From contig NZ_JAHYCB010000004.1 of the NCBI RefSeq assembly GCF_019430945.1, forward strand, positions 310,001-374,000: a stretch of 64,000 nucleotides of DNA. The letters run 5' to 3'. The position numbers were made by a program, and so were the translations under genes. Origin of the DNA: Neorhizobium populisoli (GTDB taxonomy: Bacteria > Pseudomonadota > Alphaproteobacteria > Rhizobiales > Rhizobiaceae). Each line of letters opens with the position of its first letter. The first letter of the stretch is position 1. A model generated the notes under the pieces. It had not been told where the DNA came from. It did no database searches and worked only from the letters and a program-made list of their open reading frames with translations. Shown here in pieces: positions 25,784-34,568 of the stretch.

Positions 25784-27289
25784 TCACGAACCGCGGGTCA
25801 CGCCCTTGATGCTGATCACGCCGGTCGGGTTCGGCGTAAAACCCTTCAGGCTCTTCGAGAGCACGAACGGCCACGGCTGGTGGTAAAGGTAGATGATCGG
25901 CAGCTGGTCCTGCAGGATCGTCTGGGCTTCGTCGTAGAGCTTCTTGCGCGGTTCGAAGTCCGGCGTCACCTTGGCTGTGTTGAGCGCCTTATCGACGGCC
26001 TCGTTGCAGAAGGCGGCGTAGTTCAGTGAGCCCTTGCAGGTGACGAACTGGTGCAGGTTGCCGTCCGGGTCGTAACGGCCGGACCAGCCGGTCAGCACGG
26101 CATCGTAATTGCCGGACTGCGCCTGGCTCAGCATGGTGGTGAACTCGGTGGCGCGCAGCTTGATGTCGAAACCGGCTTCGCCCGCCATTGCCTGGATCAT
26201 CTCGGCCACCTGCTGGCTGGTGGTCGAATTGGCGAAGAGCAGTTCGAAGGAAACCTTCTCCGCACCCGCTTCCTTGAGCAACGCCTTGGCCTTGGCGACA
26301 TCACGTGTCGTCACCTTGAAGGCCGGGTTGTGATAGGGGCTGAGATCGGTAAACGGCTGTTGCGCCGGCTTGAACGTGCCCGACCCGATGACTTCGTTGA
26401 TCGCGTTGCGGTCGATTGCCAGTTCCAGCGCCAGACGAACGCGCTTATCCTTGGCGAGTGGGGTAGAGGCGCGCGGATTGCTGCCGACATTGATCGTCAT
26501 GCCCTGGTAACCGACGCTGGTGACCTGCGCGAGCTGCAGCTTGGCATCGCTTTTCACGGCCGGAATGTCGGAGGGGGCAAGCCGTTCCAGCATGTCGAGG
26601 CCACCGGAGCGCAGGTTGGCAAGGCGCACCGTCGTGTCCGGAATGATCATGAAGGTGAGCTTGTCGAAATGGTAGTCGGCCGCATTGCGGTAATCAGCGA
26701 ACTTTTCCAGCTCGATCTTGTAGTTCTGCTGGCGCGAGACAAATTTGTAAGGGCCGGAGCAGGCGGGCGCGGTGACGGCCTTTTCGAAGCTTGCCGGCGA
26801 CAGCATCATGCCGGCGCGGTTGGAAAGCTGCGGCAGAAGTGTCGGATCGGGCTGTTTCAGGCCGATCTTCACGGTCAGGCCGTCAACGACATCGACGCTT
26901 TTCACCGACAGAAGTTCGGACTTGCGCATGCTGTCCGGCAGGGTTGTAGCGCGGTCGAGATTGGCCTTCACGGCGGCAGCATCGATCGCCGCGCCGTCCT
27001 GGAATTTCAGGTTCGGAAACAGCGACAGCGTCAGCTCGGTCTTGTCGGCATTCCATGCCCATTTTTCGGCAAGCTCGGGCTTGGGTGCGAGATCGGCACC
27101 GACGGCGACAAGGCTGTCGCACATGGATTCGAACACGACTTCGCCAACGAACGTGCGCGAGCGGGCGGGGTCCAGCCCGTCGAGGTCGTCCTGAAGACCG
27201 ATCTTCAACTCATCGGCGCTGGCGATGGAAGGCGCACCAGCGGCAAGCAGTGCGGCCGCGACAGCCGGAAGCAGCAGCGGTAATTTCAT
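25784..27289 (-). CDS. Peptide-type ABC substrate-binding protein (family 5), orphan
   Basis: 501 residues. Sec signal peptide MKLPLLLPAVAAALLAAGAPSIASA, then a DppA/OppA-type fold from DELKIGLQDDLDGLDPARS onward, with TPLAKDKRVRLALELAIDRN and GWSGRYDPDGNLHQFVTCKG as family signposts. It is a close paralogue of the protein at 53649-55151 and a more distant one of its divergent neighbour at 27667. No permease or ATPase gene is adjacent, so it should work with a translocator encoded elsewhere. Confidence 0.9.
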   Translation of the reverse strand: MKLPLLLPAVAAALLAAGAPSIASADELKIGLQDDLDGLDPARSRTFVGEVVFESMCDSLVAVGADLAPKPELAEKWAWNADKTELTLSLFPNLKFQDGAAIDAAAVKANLDRATTLPDSMRKSELLSVKSVDVVDGLTVKIGLKQPDPTLLPQLSNRAGMMLSPASFEKAVTAPACSGPYKFVSRQQNYKIELEKFADYRNAADYHFDKLTFMIIPDTTVRLANLRSGGLDMLERLAPSDIPAVKSDAKLQLAQVTSVGYQGMTINVGSNPRASTPLAKDKRVRLALELAIDRNAINEVIGSGTFKPAQQPFTDLSPYHNPAFKVTTRDVAKAKALLKEAGAEKVSFELLFANSTTSQQVAEMIQAMAGEAGFDIKLRATEFTTMLSQAQSGNYDAVLTGWSGRYDPDGNLHQFVTCKGSLNYAAFCNEAVDKALNTAKVTPDFEPRKKLYDEAQTILQDQLPIIYLYHQPWPFVLSKSLKGFTPNPTGVISIKGVTRGS

Positions 27290-27420
27290 AAATTATTCTC
27301 CTCTGGGGTTTGAACGCCATCCAGGCCGGATGGGCTCCGGCATCAGGATATATGACCGTCAATCGAGAGCGACGCTGGCAAATGCGGCGTCTCGATTGTG
27401 GTCATAAGGCGGTCATAATC

Positions 27421-27438
27421 GTTATACGGTGATATAAC
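27421..27438. promoter_or_regulatory. Operator-like palindrome GTTATA-N6-TATAAC
   Basis: Perfect 6-bp arms. The same layout precedes the GntR gene at 20005-20022 (GTTATA-N6-TAGAAC), so both may be bound by that regulator. Confidence 0.5.
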
Positions 27439-27594
27439 AGACCATGCACCGCAGCATGTCAATAGGATCACAAGTCCGATGTGAGCGGACGTTGCGGCTT
27501 GATATTCATCAGGAATATAGCAGAAATCTCTAAATTACCTTGCCTTGAAATCGATCATTGAGCCGGCACTGCACGAGATTGTGCATTGCTGTTC

Positions 27595-27610
27595 TTGTAT
27601 GCTAATACAA
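27595..27610. promoter_or_regulatory. Operator-like palindrome TTGTAT-N4-ATACAA
   Basis: Perfect 6-bp arms 57 bases upstream of the second binding-protein start. It could be a GntR- or LacI-type half-site pair specific to that gene. Confidence 0.45.
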
Positions 27611-27666
27611 TTCTTGAGCTGCCAAAGAGCAGCGCGGCAAAGCCGCCGATAAAAGAGGGACGTTTC

Positions 27667-29190
27667 ATGACTTCACTGGTTGGCCGGCACATGGCCGGGA
27701 TGATTTCTGCCGTTTTCGCTTCCATGGTTCTCGCCGCCCCGGTTTCCGCTGCTGATCTGCGCATCGGTTTGCGGGCGGATCCCGATGCGCTCGATCCGGC
27801 AACGGGCGGCTCCGTCGCCGGCCGCGTGATTTTCGCCGCACTTTGCGACAAGCTTGTCGATACGACGCCCGACGGTAAGTTCCAGCCGCAGCTTGCCACG
27901 TCCTGGGCTTGGTCGGCGGATAACCTGACGCTGACGCTGAAACTGCGTGACGGCGTTACCTTCCACGACGGCCAGAAGATGGATGCCGCCGCGGTCAAGA
28001 CCAATCTGGAACGTTACCGCAGCGATCCCAATTCCCGCCGCAAGGCCGAGCTGAAGCCGGTTTCGAGCATCGAGGTCGTCGATCCGCTGACGGTGGCAAT
28101 CAAGCTCAGCCAGGCTTATGCGCCTTTAGTCAGCGTGCTGGCCGATCGCGCCGGCATGATCATGTCGCCGGCAGCGCTTGCGGCCAACAGCGCCAATGTC
28201 GGCGCCAAGCCGGTCTGCGCCGGGCCGTTCCAGTTTGTCGAACGCGTCTCGCAGGATCACATCACGCTGAAGCGCTTAGACCAGTATTGGAACAAGCAGG
28301 CGATCAATGTCGATAACGTCATCTACCGGATGATCCCGGACGATACCGTGCGGTTGCTCAGCCTGCGCTCCGGCGATCTGGATCTGATCGAGCGGCTTTC
28401 GCCGAGTGATGTTGCCACGATCAAGGACGACAAGGGCGTCAAGGCGATCCAGGGGCCGTCGATCGCCTTCGACGTCATCTCGATCAACGTTGCCCATGGC
28501 GATCAGGCCAACAACCCGCTCGGCAGGAATGCCAAGGTGCGGCAGGCCTTCGAACTGTCTCTCGACCGTGCGGCAATCAGCCAGGTCGTTTACGAAGGCC
28601 TCTTCCCGCCGAGCAATCAGACCGAGCCGCAGGGAGCGCCTTTCTATGACCCGACGCATGCCCTGAAAGGCCGCGACGTTGCCAAGGCTAAGGCGCTGCT
28701 GGCCGAGGCGGGCGTAACGAACCCGTCCTTCACCTTCTCCGTCGCCAACAGCCCGACGCTGGGACAGGTCGGCCAGATGATCCAGGCGATGGCCGGCGAA
28801 GCGGGTTTCGACGTGAAGGTTCTGACGCTGGAATCGTCAACGCTTGCCGCCAATTCCAATGACGGCAAATACCAGGCCTCGATGGCGATCTGGAGCGGCC
28901 GGCCGGATCCGGACGGCAATATCAGCCCATGGGTTGCCTGCGATGGCTTCCTGAACTGGGGCAAATACTGCAATCCGGAACTGGACAAGCTGCTCTCACA
29001 GGCCCGCCAGATCACCGACGACAAGGAGCGGATGAAGCTCTATTCCCAGAGCCTCGGCTTGATCCTCAACGACATGCCGTTCATCCCGCTCTATCACTAC
29101 AAGTCGATCTGGGCGGCGCGCAGCAATGTCGAGGGTTTCGTCCCCTATTCAGACGGCCTGATCCGCCTGCAGGGCGTCAAGAAGAGCTGA
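27667..29190 (+). CDS. Peptide-type ABC substrate-binding protein (family 5), orphan
   Basis: 507 residues from ATG 27667, with an AGAGGGA ribosome site. Signal peptide MTSLVGRHMAGMISAVFASMVLAAPVSA ends before ADLRIGLRADPDALDPATGG. The family 5 wording parallels the two other paralogues: IYRMIPDDTVRLLSLRSGDLDLIERLSPSD, IWSGRPDPDGNISPWVACDG. It is probably co-transcribed with the desuccinylase-like gene 72 bases downstream, which hints that its ligand is an N-acylated amino acid or peptide. There are no permease genes next to it. Confidence 0.9.
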   Translation: MTSLVGRHMAGMISAVFASMVLAAPVSAADLRIGLRADPDALDPATGGSVAGRVIFAALCDKLVDTTPDGKFQPQLATSWAWSADNLTLTLKLRDGVTFHDGQKMDAAAVKTNLERYRSDPNSRRKAELKPVSSIEVVDPLTVAIKLSQAYAPLVSVLADRAGMIMSPAALAANSANVGAKPVCAGPFQFVERVSQDHITLKRLDQYWNKQAINVDNVIYRMIPDDTVRLLSLRSGDLDLIERLSPSDVATIKDDKGVKAIQGPSIAFDVISINVAHGDQANNPLGRNAKVRQAFELSLDRAAISQVVYEGLFPPSNQTEPQGAPFYDPTHALKGRDVAKAKALLAEAGVTNPSFTFSVANSPTLGQVGQMIQAMAGEAGFDVKVLTLESSTLAANSNDGKYQASMAIWSGRPDPDGNISPWVACDGFLNWGKYCNPELDKLLSQARQITDDKERMKLYSQSLGLILNDMPFIPLYHYKSIWAARSNVEGFVPYSDGLIRLQGVKKS

Positions 29191-29262
29191 CGGTCCTCAT
29201 CCGTGGTCTTCCGGAAGGCGCGTGCCTTCCGTTCATTTTCCCCGTCACATCGAGGTTCGCCC

Positions 29263-30180
29263 ATGCATGCTCTGCCTGCCCTTCGCACCGGAAGACCACG
29301 TTCGGAATTCGGTCATGTCAGCGCCGTGGACGAGCTGGAAATCCCGTTCGCCGTCATCGAAGGGGTGGAAGAAGGCCCCACCCTTCTGGTGACAGCCGGT
29401 GTGCACGGCTCGGAATACTGTTCGATCGAAGCCGCCGTGCAGCTGATGCAGACGAAGCCGGAGGACATCAAAGGCACGTTGATCGTCCTGCCGATCCTGA
29501 ATGTCGAAGGTTTTCGCCGGCGCAACATCTATATCATGCCGCAGGACGGCAAGAACCTGAACCGCATGTTTCCCGGCAGGCCGGATGGCACGACCAGCGA
29601 AAAGCTGGCTCATTGGCTGGTGACGGATGTGTTTCCCAAGGCGGATGCCTATATCGATTGCCACGGTGGCGATCTGGACGAGGGGCTGGCACCTTTCACC
29701 ATCTTCCCGGCGGGCTGCGAAAAGTCCAAGGCGCTGGCCGCCGCTTTTGGTATCAAGGTGGCGGTGGCTGCCGGCGGCGCGGGATATACGGTCGATGCAG
29801 CCCACAAGCTCGGCATTCCGAGCATTCTTCCGGAGGTCAGTGGCAATGGTCTTTGGGGCGAGGCGACCGTGCCGCAGATGACGGACGGTATCCGCCGTGT
29901 CATGCAGCATATAGGCATGTTGCCGGGTGAGGCTACGGTCACGCCGCTCGACGTTGTGACCATGTGGGTGCCAACCGCGCCGGTGACCGGCCTCTGGTAT
30001 CCGAAAAAGGATCTCGGCGAACCGGTTACCGAGGGCGAATTGCTGGGGGAGATCAAGACAGTGTTCGGCGATGTGCTGACCAGCATCCATTCCGAAAAAT
30101 CGGGCTTTATCCTCTATCGCCTGACCAGCCTTTCGGTGAACGAAAACGAAGCACTGCTCGGCGTCGGCACGCCGGCCTGA
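29263..30180 (+). CDS. Succinylglutamate desuccinylase/aspartoacylase-family hydrolase
   Basis: 305 residues from ATG 29263 (MHALPALRTGRPRSEFGHV). Zinc motif HGSE in TAGVHGSEYCSIEA, the Asn-Arg pair in GKNLNRMFPG, the second His in YIDCHGGDLDEG and catalytic Glu in PSILPEVSGNG. The family removes acyl groups from N-acyl amino acids; the C-terminal 80 residues form the usual beta-rich domain. Its position directly after a peptide-type binding protein suggests processing of the imported ligand. Confidence 0.88.
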   Translation: MHALPALRTGRPRSEFGHVSAVDELEIPFAVIEGVEEGPTLLVTAGVHGSEYCSIEAAVQLMQTKPEDIKGTLIVLPILNVEGFRRRNIYIMPQDGKNLNRMFPGRPDGTTSEKLAHWLVTDVFPKADAYIDCHGGDLDEGLAPFTIFPAGCEKSKALAAAFGIKVAVAAGGAGYTVDAAHKLGIPSILPEVSGNGLWGEATVPQMTDGIRRVMQHIGMLPGEATVTPLDVVTMWVPTAPVTGLWYPKKDLGEPVTEGELLGEIKTVFGDVLTSIHSEKSGFILYRLTSLSVNENEALLGVGTPA

Positions 30181-30308
30181 CCGATGGCTAGGTAGCAACC
30201 CGTGACCGTTTGACTCGCTCCGCGTGCTTGCTTTGCAGGCCGCGGCATGCTGAACAGGTCGGCGTGAAAAACGCGCCGGCCTGCGGCGCTCAGGCGAAGG
30301 AATTTTAT

Positions 30309-31067
30309 ATGCTTTCGATCGAGACCGCGGTGCTAGACGATTTTCGCGACGAACTCATGCCGACCGGCTGCCTGCGGCTCGGCATTGTCGCGGCTCCCGC
30401 GCCTTCGGCTCTGTTCGCGGTCTTCGATACCGGCAGCCAGACCTATCGCGGCGTGACGGTCGATATCGGCGAAGCGCTGGCGATGCAGCTTGGCGCCGAC
30501 CTCGAAATCGTCAACTTTCCGAATTCCGGCGCCTGCACCGAGGCGCTGGAAGCCGGTGCGATCGACGTCAGCTTCATGCCTGTCGATGCCGAGCGGCAGA
30601 AACGCGTCGCCTTCGGCCCCGCCTATTATATCCTCGAAAGCACCTATCTGGTCACCGGCGCTTCCGGCATCACCGCACTTTCGGAAGTGGACCGCGAGGA
30701 CGTTCGCGTCGTCGGCATCGCCAACACGACCACTATTCGCAGCTCCATCCGTACCTTGACGAGAACCGTACCGCAGGCCGCCGAGACGATCGCCGAAGCC
30801 GTCGGGCGCCTGGTGGAGGGACAGGCCGAGGCTCTGGCACTTTCGCGCGATGCCTTCCGCACGCTCCTGCCGCAATTGCCGGGTGCCCGCGTGCTCGATG
30901 GCGGGTTCCAGCAGACGGGTATTGCGATCGCCGTCGGCAAGGAGCGTCCGGCAGCCCTCGCCTTCGTCAGCGATTTTCTCGAGCATGCCAAGCTTTCCGG
31001 TGTGGTGCGGCGAGCCATGGATGCCGCCGGTTTTGAGGATGAACCTGTCGCCCCGGCAGATCGCTGA
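30309..31067 (+). CDS. Solute-binding-like protein (family 3) with no signal peptide
   Basis: 252 residues from ATG 30309, with an AAGGAA ribosome site. The family 3 fold is recognisable: LRLGIVAAPAPSALFAVFDTGSQTYRGVTVDIGEALAMQLGADLEIV, FGPAYYILESTYLVTGASGI, and VGIANTTTIRSSIRTL. The N-terminus (MLSIETAVLDDFRDELMPTG) is charged with no hydrophobic core, so export by Sec or Tat is not expected. It may act as a cytoplasmic ligand sensor or cyclohydrolase-like enzyme, or be a decayed binding protein. It follows the desuccinylase-like gene by 128 bases on the same strand. Confidence 0.8.
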   Translation: MLSIETAVLDDFRDELMPTGCLRLGIVAAPAPSALFAVFDTGSQTYRGVTVDIGEALAMQLGADLEIVNFPNSGACTEALEAGAIDVSFMPVDAERQKRVAFGPAYYILESTYLVTGASGITALSEVDREDVRVVGIANTTTIRSSIRTLTRTVPQAAETIAEAVGRLVEGQAEALALSRDAFRTLLPQLPGARVLDGGFQQTGIAIAVGKERPAALAFVSDFLEHAKLSGVVRRAMDAAGFEDEPVAPADR

Positions 31068-31129
31068 CAGCTCTGCGAAACCATAAGGCCTCCTCGCTTT
31101 CATAACGCCGATCGGCTATAGTCGAATCA

Positions 31130-32233
31130 ATGCGTTACGACGTCTCCAAACTTTCCCTGCCAGATCTTTTCGCACCGGTCGCGACCGCGACGGCGGCACT
31201 GACGAGACTTGACGAGCGTATCGCCCGGTCACCGATCGGTGACGGCTGGGTTCAACGCGCCCATTTTGCCGATGCCTGCGCCTCGCTCTGGGTCGATGGC
31301 GAGCTGGTTCATCTCGAAGATTTAGTATTGCACGATGTCGGCATGGGCATTCGTGCGCCGTCCCACGAACTGACGATCGCACAGGACGTGCTGCGCAGCC
31401 GCCGCAGCATTTTCAGCCATCCGCCCGGTTGGGCATTGAGCGCCGATGGTCTGGCAAAGCTGCGGGGCAGGGGCATCGAAGAGCTGGCCAAATCGGCCGC
31501 CGCGACTTTCGCCGTAGAGGATGAGCCGTTCTCCGACGAGGCAGACGGGCTGGACGATCCGTTCGATTTGAATTTTGCCGAAATCGATGCCGTGCTTGCC
31601 CGCAGCGAAGCGCTGCTTTCCGATGCCCGTGAACGGACGCCATCGGGCGCACGCGAGCGGGATGCCTTCGTCTACGAGCCCGACTGGAACGAGGACGAGC
31701 GGCTTGCCGAATGGCGGGTGGCGCGCTCACAGGCGGAGGGATTGCCGGCGGTCTTGCGGGCCGCAGTGCTGCTCGATGCCTGGAACATGTTGCAGGTGCT
31801 GCAACATGCGCCCTGGCTCGGCCGGCTGCTGGCGGCTTCGCTGCTGCGGGAGGCAGGCGTCACGCCGGCGCATCTTGCTCCAGTCAATCTCGGACTAAAA
31901 CAGATTTCCCGCGAACGCCGGGCAAGCCGCGATCGCGATACGCGACTGCTTGCCATCCTCGACGGTTTGACTGCCGGCGCGGAGGCCGGGCTCAAGGAGC
32001 ACGACCGGCTTCTTCTGGCCCGCCAGCAGATGCAGCACCGGATTTCCGGGCGCCGCATCTCGTCGAAACTGCCGCAACTGATCGATCTCGTGCTTGCCAA
32101 GCCAATGGTTTCGGCGGGAATGATCGCGTCTGAACTTGGCGTTACACCGCAGGGGGCGTTGAAGATCGCCGGAGAGCTTAACCTCCGCGAACTGACCGGT
32201 CGCGACCGTTTTCGCGCTTGGGGTGTACTTTAG
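31130..32233 (+). CDS. DUF1612 / rhizobial plasmid-type helix-turn-helix protein
   Basis: 367 residues. Conserved N-terminal Fic-N-like block (RLDERIARSPIGDGWVQRAHFADACASLWVDGELVHLEDLVLHDVG), an acidic linker at about 130-185, a helical middle and a C-terminal DNA-binding domain (LVLAKPMVSAGMIASELGVTPQGALKIAGELNLRELTG). I recognise the DUF1612 plus HTH family common on Rhizobium plasmids, sometimes listed as the RHE_PE00001 family. Its targets and function are not established. It stands alone and is convergent with the glucarate dehydratase gene. Confidence 0.82.
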   Translation: MRYDVSKLSLPDLFAPVATATAALTRLDERIARSPIGDGWVQRAHFADACASLWVDGELVHLEDLVLHDVGMGIRAPSHELTIAQDVLRSRRSIFSHPPGWALSADGLAKLRGRGIEELAKSAAATFAVEDEPFSDEADGLDDPFDLNFAEIDAVLARSEALLSDARERTPSGARERDAFVYEPDWNEDERLAEWRVARSQAEGLPAVLRAAVLLDAWNMLQVLQHAPWLGRLLAASLLREAGVTPAHLAPVNLGLKQISRERRASRDRDTRLLAILDGLTAGAEAGLKEHDRLLLARQQMQHRISGRRISSKLPQLIDLVLAKPMVSAGMIASELGVTPQGALKIAGELNLRELTGRDRFRAWGVL

Positions 32234-32306
32234 AGCCTTCCCGCTTGTCTCCGGATCGCGAAACGGACTGCCGCCTCCCTGGCAGGGCGGCAGGCAATTC
32301 CGTCGG

Positions 32307-33719
32307 CTAACGCACCAGGCACGGCCGCTTGTTATCGAACCGCCAGTCTTTGACGAGATACTGCATGGCAATCGCGTCGTCGCGGGCGCCGAGGCCGTGT
32401 TTCAGATAGAGCTGATGCGCCTCCTCGACGCGGTCCATATCCAGTTCGACACCGAGGCCCGGCTGTTCCGGCACGGCGATGTGGCCGTCTTCGATCTTCA
32501 GCGGTTCGCGGGTCAGCCGCTGGCCGTCCTGCCAGATCCAGTGCGTATCGAGCGCGGTGACGCGGCCGGGGGCGGCGGCGCCGACATGGGTGAACATCGC
32601 GAGCGACACGTCGAAATGGTTGTTGGAATGCGAACCCCAGGTCATGCCGAAATTCTGGCAGATCTGCGCGACGCGCACCGAACCCTGCATGGTCCAGAAA
32701 TGCGGATCGGCAAGCGGAATATCGACCGATTGCAGCTGGATCGCATGCGAAAGCTGGCGCCAGTCGGTCGCCACCATATTGGTCGCGGTCGGAAGGCCGG
32801 TGGCGCGGCGGAACTCGGCCATGATCTCGCGGCCGGAATAACCCTGTTCGGCGCCGCACGGATCCTCCGCATAGGCCAGCACGTCGCCGCGGCCTTTGCA
32901 CAGCCGGATCGCTTCTTCCAGCGACCATGCGCCGTTCGGATCGAGCGTCACGCGCGCTTCCGGAAAACGGCGGGCAATGGCGGTGACGGCCTCGATCTCC
33001 TCGTCACCGCGCAGAACGCCGCCCTTCAGCTTGAAGTCGCGAAAGCCGTAACGTTCGTGGGTTGCTTCTGCGAGCCTGACAACCGCTTCCGGCTTAAGAG
33101 CCTCCTCATCGCGCAGTCGCAGCCAGTCGTCAGTCTCTGCTTTGCCATCACGATATTGCAAATCCGTCTTGCGGCGGTCGCCGACATAAAAGAGATAACC
33201 GAGCATCTCCACCCGGTCGCGCTGTTGTCCATCGCCGAGCAGCGCCGCGACCGGCACGCCGAGATGTTTCCCCAGCAGATCGAGCAGCGCCGATTCCAGC
33301 GCCGTGACCACATGGATCGTCGTGCGCAGGTCGAAGGTTTGCAGCCCGCGGCCGCCGCTGTCGCGATCGCTGAAGGTCTTGCGTACCTTGTCGAGCAGGC
33401 CGTTATAGCTGCCGATCGTCTGGCCGATCAGCAGGGAGGCCGCGTCTTCGATCGTCTTGCGGATCGCCTCGCCGCCCGGCACTTCGCCGATGCCCGTATG
33501 GCCCGAATCGTCTTCAATGATTGCCAGGTTGCGGGTGAAGAACGGGCCATGCGCGCCGCTGAGGTTCAGAAGCATGCTGTCTTGCCCCGCCACCGGGATC
33601 GCCCGCACGGAAACGATGCGGGGCGTGAGGCGGGCGAGGTGGGGATTGGTGGCAAATGTCGGCGAATGCGGCTCGGTCAGCATCGGGTCCTGTACTCTTC
33701 TGATCGTTCGGCGCGGCAT
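32307..33719 (-). CDS. gudD: Glucarate dehydratase (enolase superfamily)
   Basis: 470 residues from ATG 33717-33719, preceded by GGAGGAGTTGAGG; a longer frame to 33767 has no such site. Enolase-superfamily residues are visible: the lysine pair in FRDFKLKGG near 230, metal ligands in TLDPNGAW near 261 and in YAEDPCG and TNMV, and the His general base in [10 protein letters not shown] near 362. It dehydrates D-glucarate to 5-keto-4-deoxyglucarate. No transporter or aldolase gene is adjacent; a FadR-type regulator is divergent. Confidence 0.92.
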   Translation of the reverse strand: MPRRTIRRVQDPMLTEPHSPTFATNPHLARLTPRIVSVRAIPVAGQDSMLLNLSGAHGPFFTRNLAIIEDDSGHTGIGEVPGGEAIRKTIEDAASLLIGQTIGSYNGLLDKVRKTFSDRDSGGRGLQTFDLRTTIHVVTALESALLDLLGKHLGVPVAALLGDGQQRDRVEMLGYLFYVGDRRKTDLQYRDGKAETDDWLRLRDEEALKPEAVVRLAEATHERYGFRDFKLKGGVLRGDEEIEAVTAIARRFPEARVTLDPNGAWSLEEAIRLCKGRGDVLAYAEDPCGAEQGYSGREIMAEFRRATGLPTATNMVATDWRQLSHAIQLQSVDIPLADPHFWTMQGSVRVAQICQNFGMTWGSHSNNHFDVSLAMFTHVGAAAPGRVTALDTHWIWQDGQRLTREPLKIEDGHIAVPEQPGLGVELDMDRVEEAHQLYLKHGLGARDDAIAMQYLVKDWRFDNKRPCLVR

Positions 33720-33778
33720 CCTCAACTCCTCCGCGCGGTAGCCAATCACTCCATGAACTGAACCCATTTGTCAATATC

Positions 33779-33794
33779 AGTAAAAATTAGTAAA
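33779..33794. promoter_or_regulatory. Direct repeat in the gudD/regulator spacer
   Basis: Two AGTAAA copies start 10 bases apart in an A+T-rich patch between the divergent starts, about one helical turn, so a dimeric regulator could bind them on one face. This is weak evidence. Confidence 0.3.
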
Positions 33795-33841
33795 CGCTTG
33801 GGGCTATTGGAAAGCCCAAAGCGCGGCTATAGGATGTCTGG

Positions 33842-34561
33842 ATGGATGAAATCAGTCACAAGCCGCGTTCTGTGAAAGACCTGTCGTCGCATGTGCTGAC
33901 GCGGCTGGAAGCGATGCTCGACACGCCGGCCTGGCACGGCGGCGGGCGCCTGCCGCCGGAAGCGGAGCTTGCCCGCCAGTTCGGCGTTTCCCGCCCTGTG
34001 CTGCGTAAGGCGCTGGTGCGTATGCGCGAAGCCGGCCGAATCATTTCGCGGCGGGGCTCGGCCAATTTCGTGCAGCCGCGCGCCGATGTCGTGCCTTCGG
34101 CTGCGGATATTCAGGGTCTGTCGATCCAGACCGTCTACGACATGAAACGCTGCATGCGGTTTCGGCAGGTCGTGGAATGTGCGGCAGCCGAGGATGCGGC
34201 ACGGCTTTGCGATCCCGATGCAATCCGCGGCATCGAGCAGGCCCATCAGCGCATGTTGACCCTGCCGCCGGGCGAAGGCGTCTTCGAAGCTGATTTCGCC
34301 TTTCACATGGCGGTCGCCGAGGCTGCCCGCAATCCGTATTTCACCTTCGCGCTCGGCACGATGCGCGAGCAGATCCGGTTGACGGTGGAATTCACCCGCA
34401 AACTGCAGGATCGGCCGTCAGACCAGGTAGCGCCCCGCGTGGTGGATGAACATTCCCGCGTGCTGGAGGCGATCAAGGCCGGCGATCCCGCGCAGGCGCG
34501 CGAGATCATGAATTTTCATATGAAGCAGAGCGTCATACGATTGCTCGGCGAGGAGAGCTGA
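33842..34561 (+). CDS. FadR/GntR-family regulator (FCD domain)
   Basis: 239 residues. Winged helix at about 10-75 (GRLPPEAELARQFGVSRPVLRKALVRMREAGRIISRRGSANFV), then a helical FCD ligand domain with metal-type His residues (FEADFAFHMAVAEAARNPY; RVVDEHSRVLEAI; REIMNFHMKQSV). Divergent from gudD with a 122-base spacer, so it is most likely the hexarate-responsive repressor of gudD. Confidence 0.9.
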   Translation: MDEISHKPRSVKDLSSHVLTRLEAMLDTPAWHGGGRLPPEAELARQFGVSRPVLRKALVRMREAGRIISRRGSANFVQPRADVVPSAADIQGLSIQTVYDMKRCMRFRQVVECAAAEDAARLCDPDAIRGIEQAHQRMLTLPPGEGVFEADFAFHMAVAEAARNPYFTFALGTMREQIRLTVEFTRKLQDRPSDQVAPRVVDEHSRVLEAIKAGDPAQAREIMNFHMKQSVIRLLGEES

Positions 34562-34568
34562 GAACCGG

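Larger units (their letters stand above)
27290..27666. promoter_or_regulatory. Divergent control region between two binding-protein genes
   Basis: 377 bases, A+T-richer than its surroundings. It holds an imperfect inverted repeat of TATGACC...CAATCGAGA (27351-27368 with 27390-27406), two direct GGTCATAA copies 11 bases apart (27400-27407 and 27411-27418), the operator-like GTTATA-N6-TATAAC (27421-27438) and TTGTAT-GCTA-ATACAA (27595-27610). Such density implies at least two regulators. No promoter hexamers were called with confidence. Confidence 0.6.

Noticed and set aside
32234..32306. G+C-rich inverted repeat between the DUF1612 and gudD stops
   Set aside because: Short stems (CTGCCGCC/GGCGGCAG) may end transcription, but there is no T run and the fit is too weak to list.
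32223..33761. A 512-codon plus-strand open frame
   Set aside because: Antisense to glucarate dehydratase, which has all family residues.
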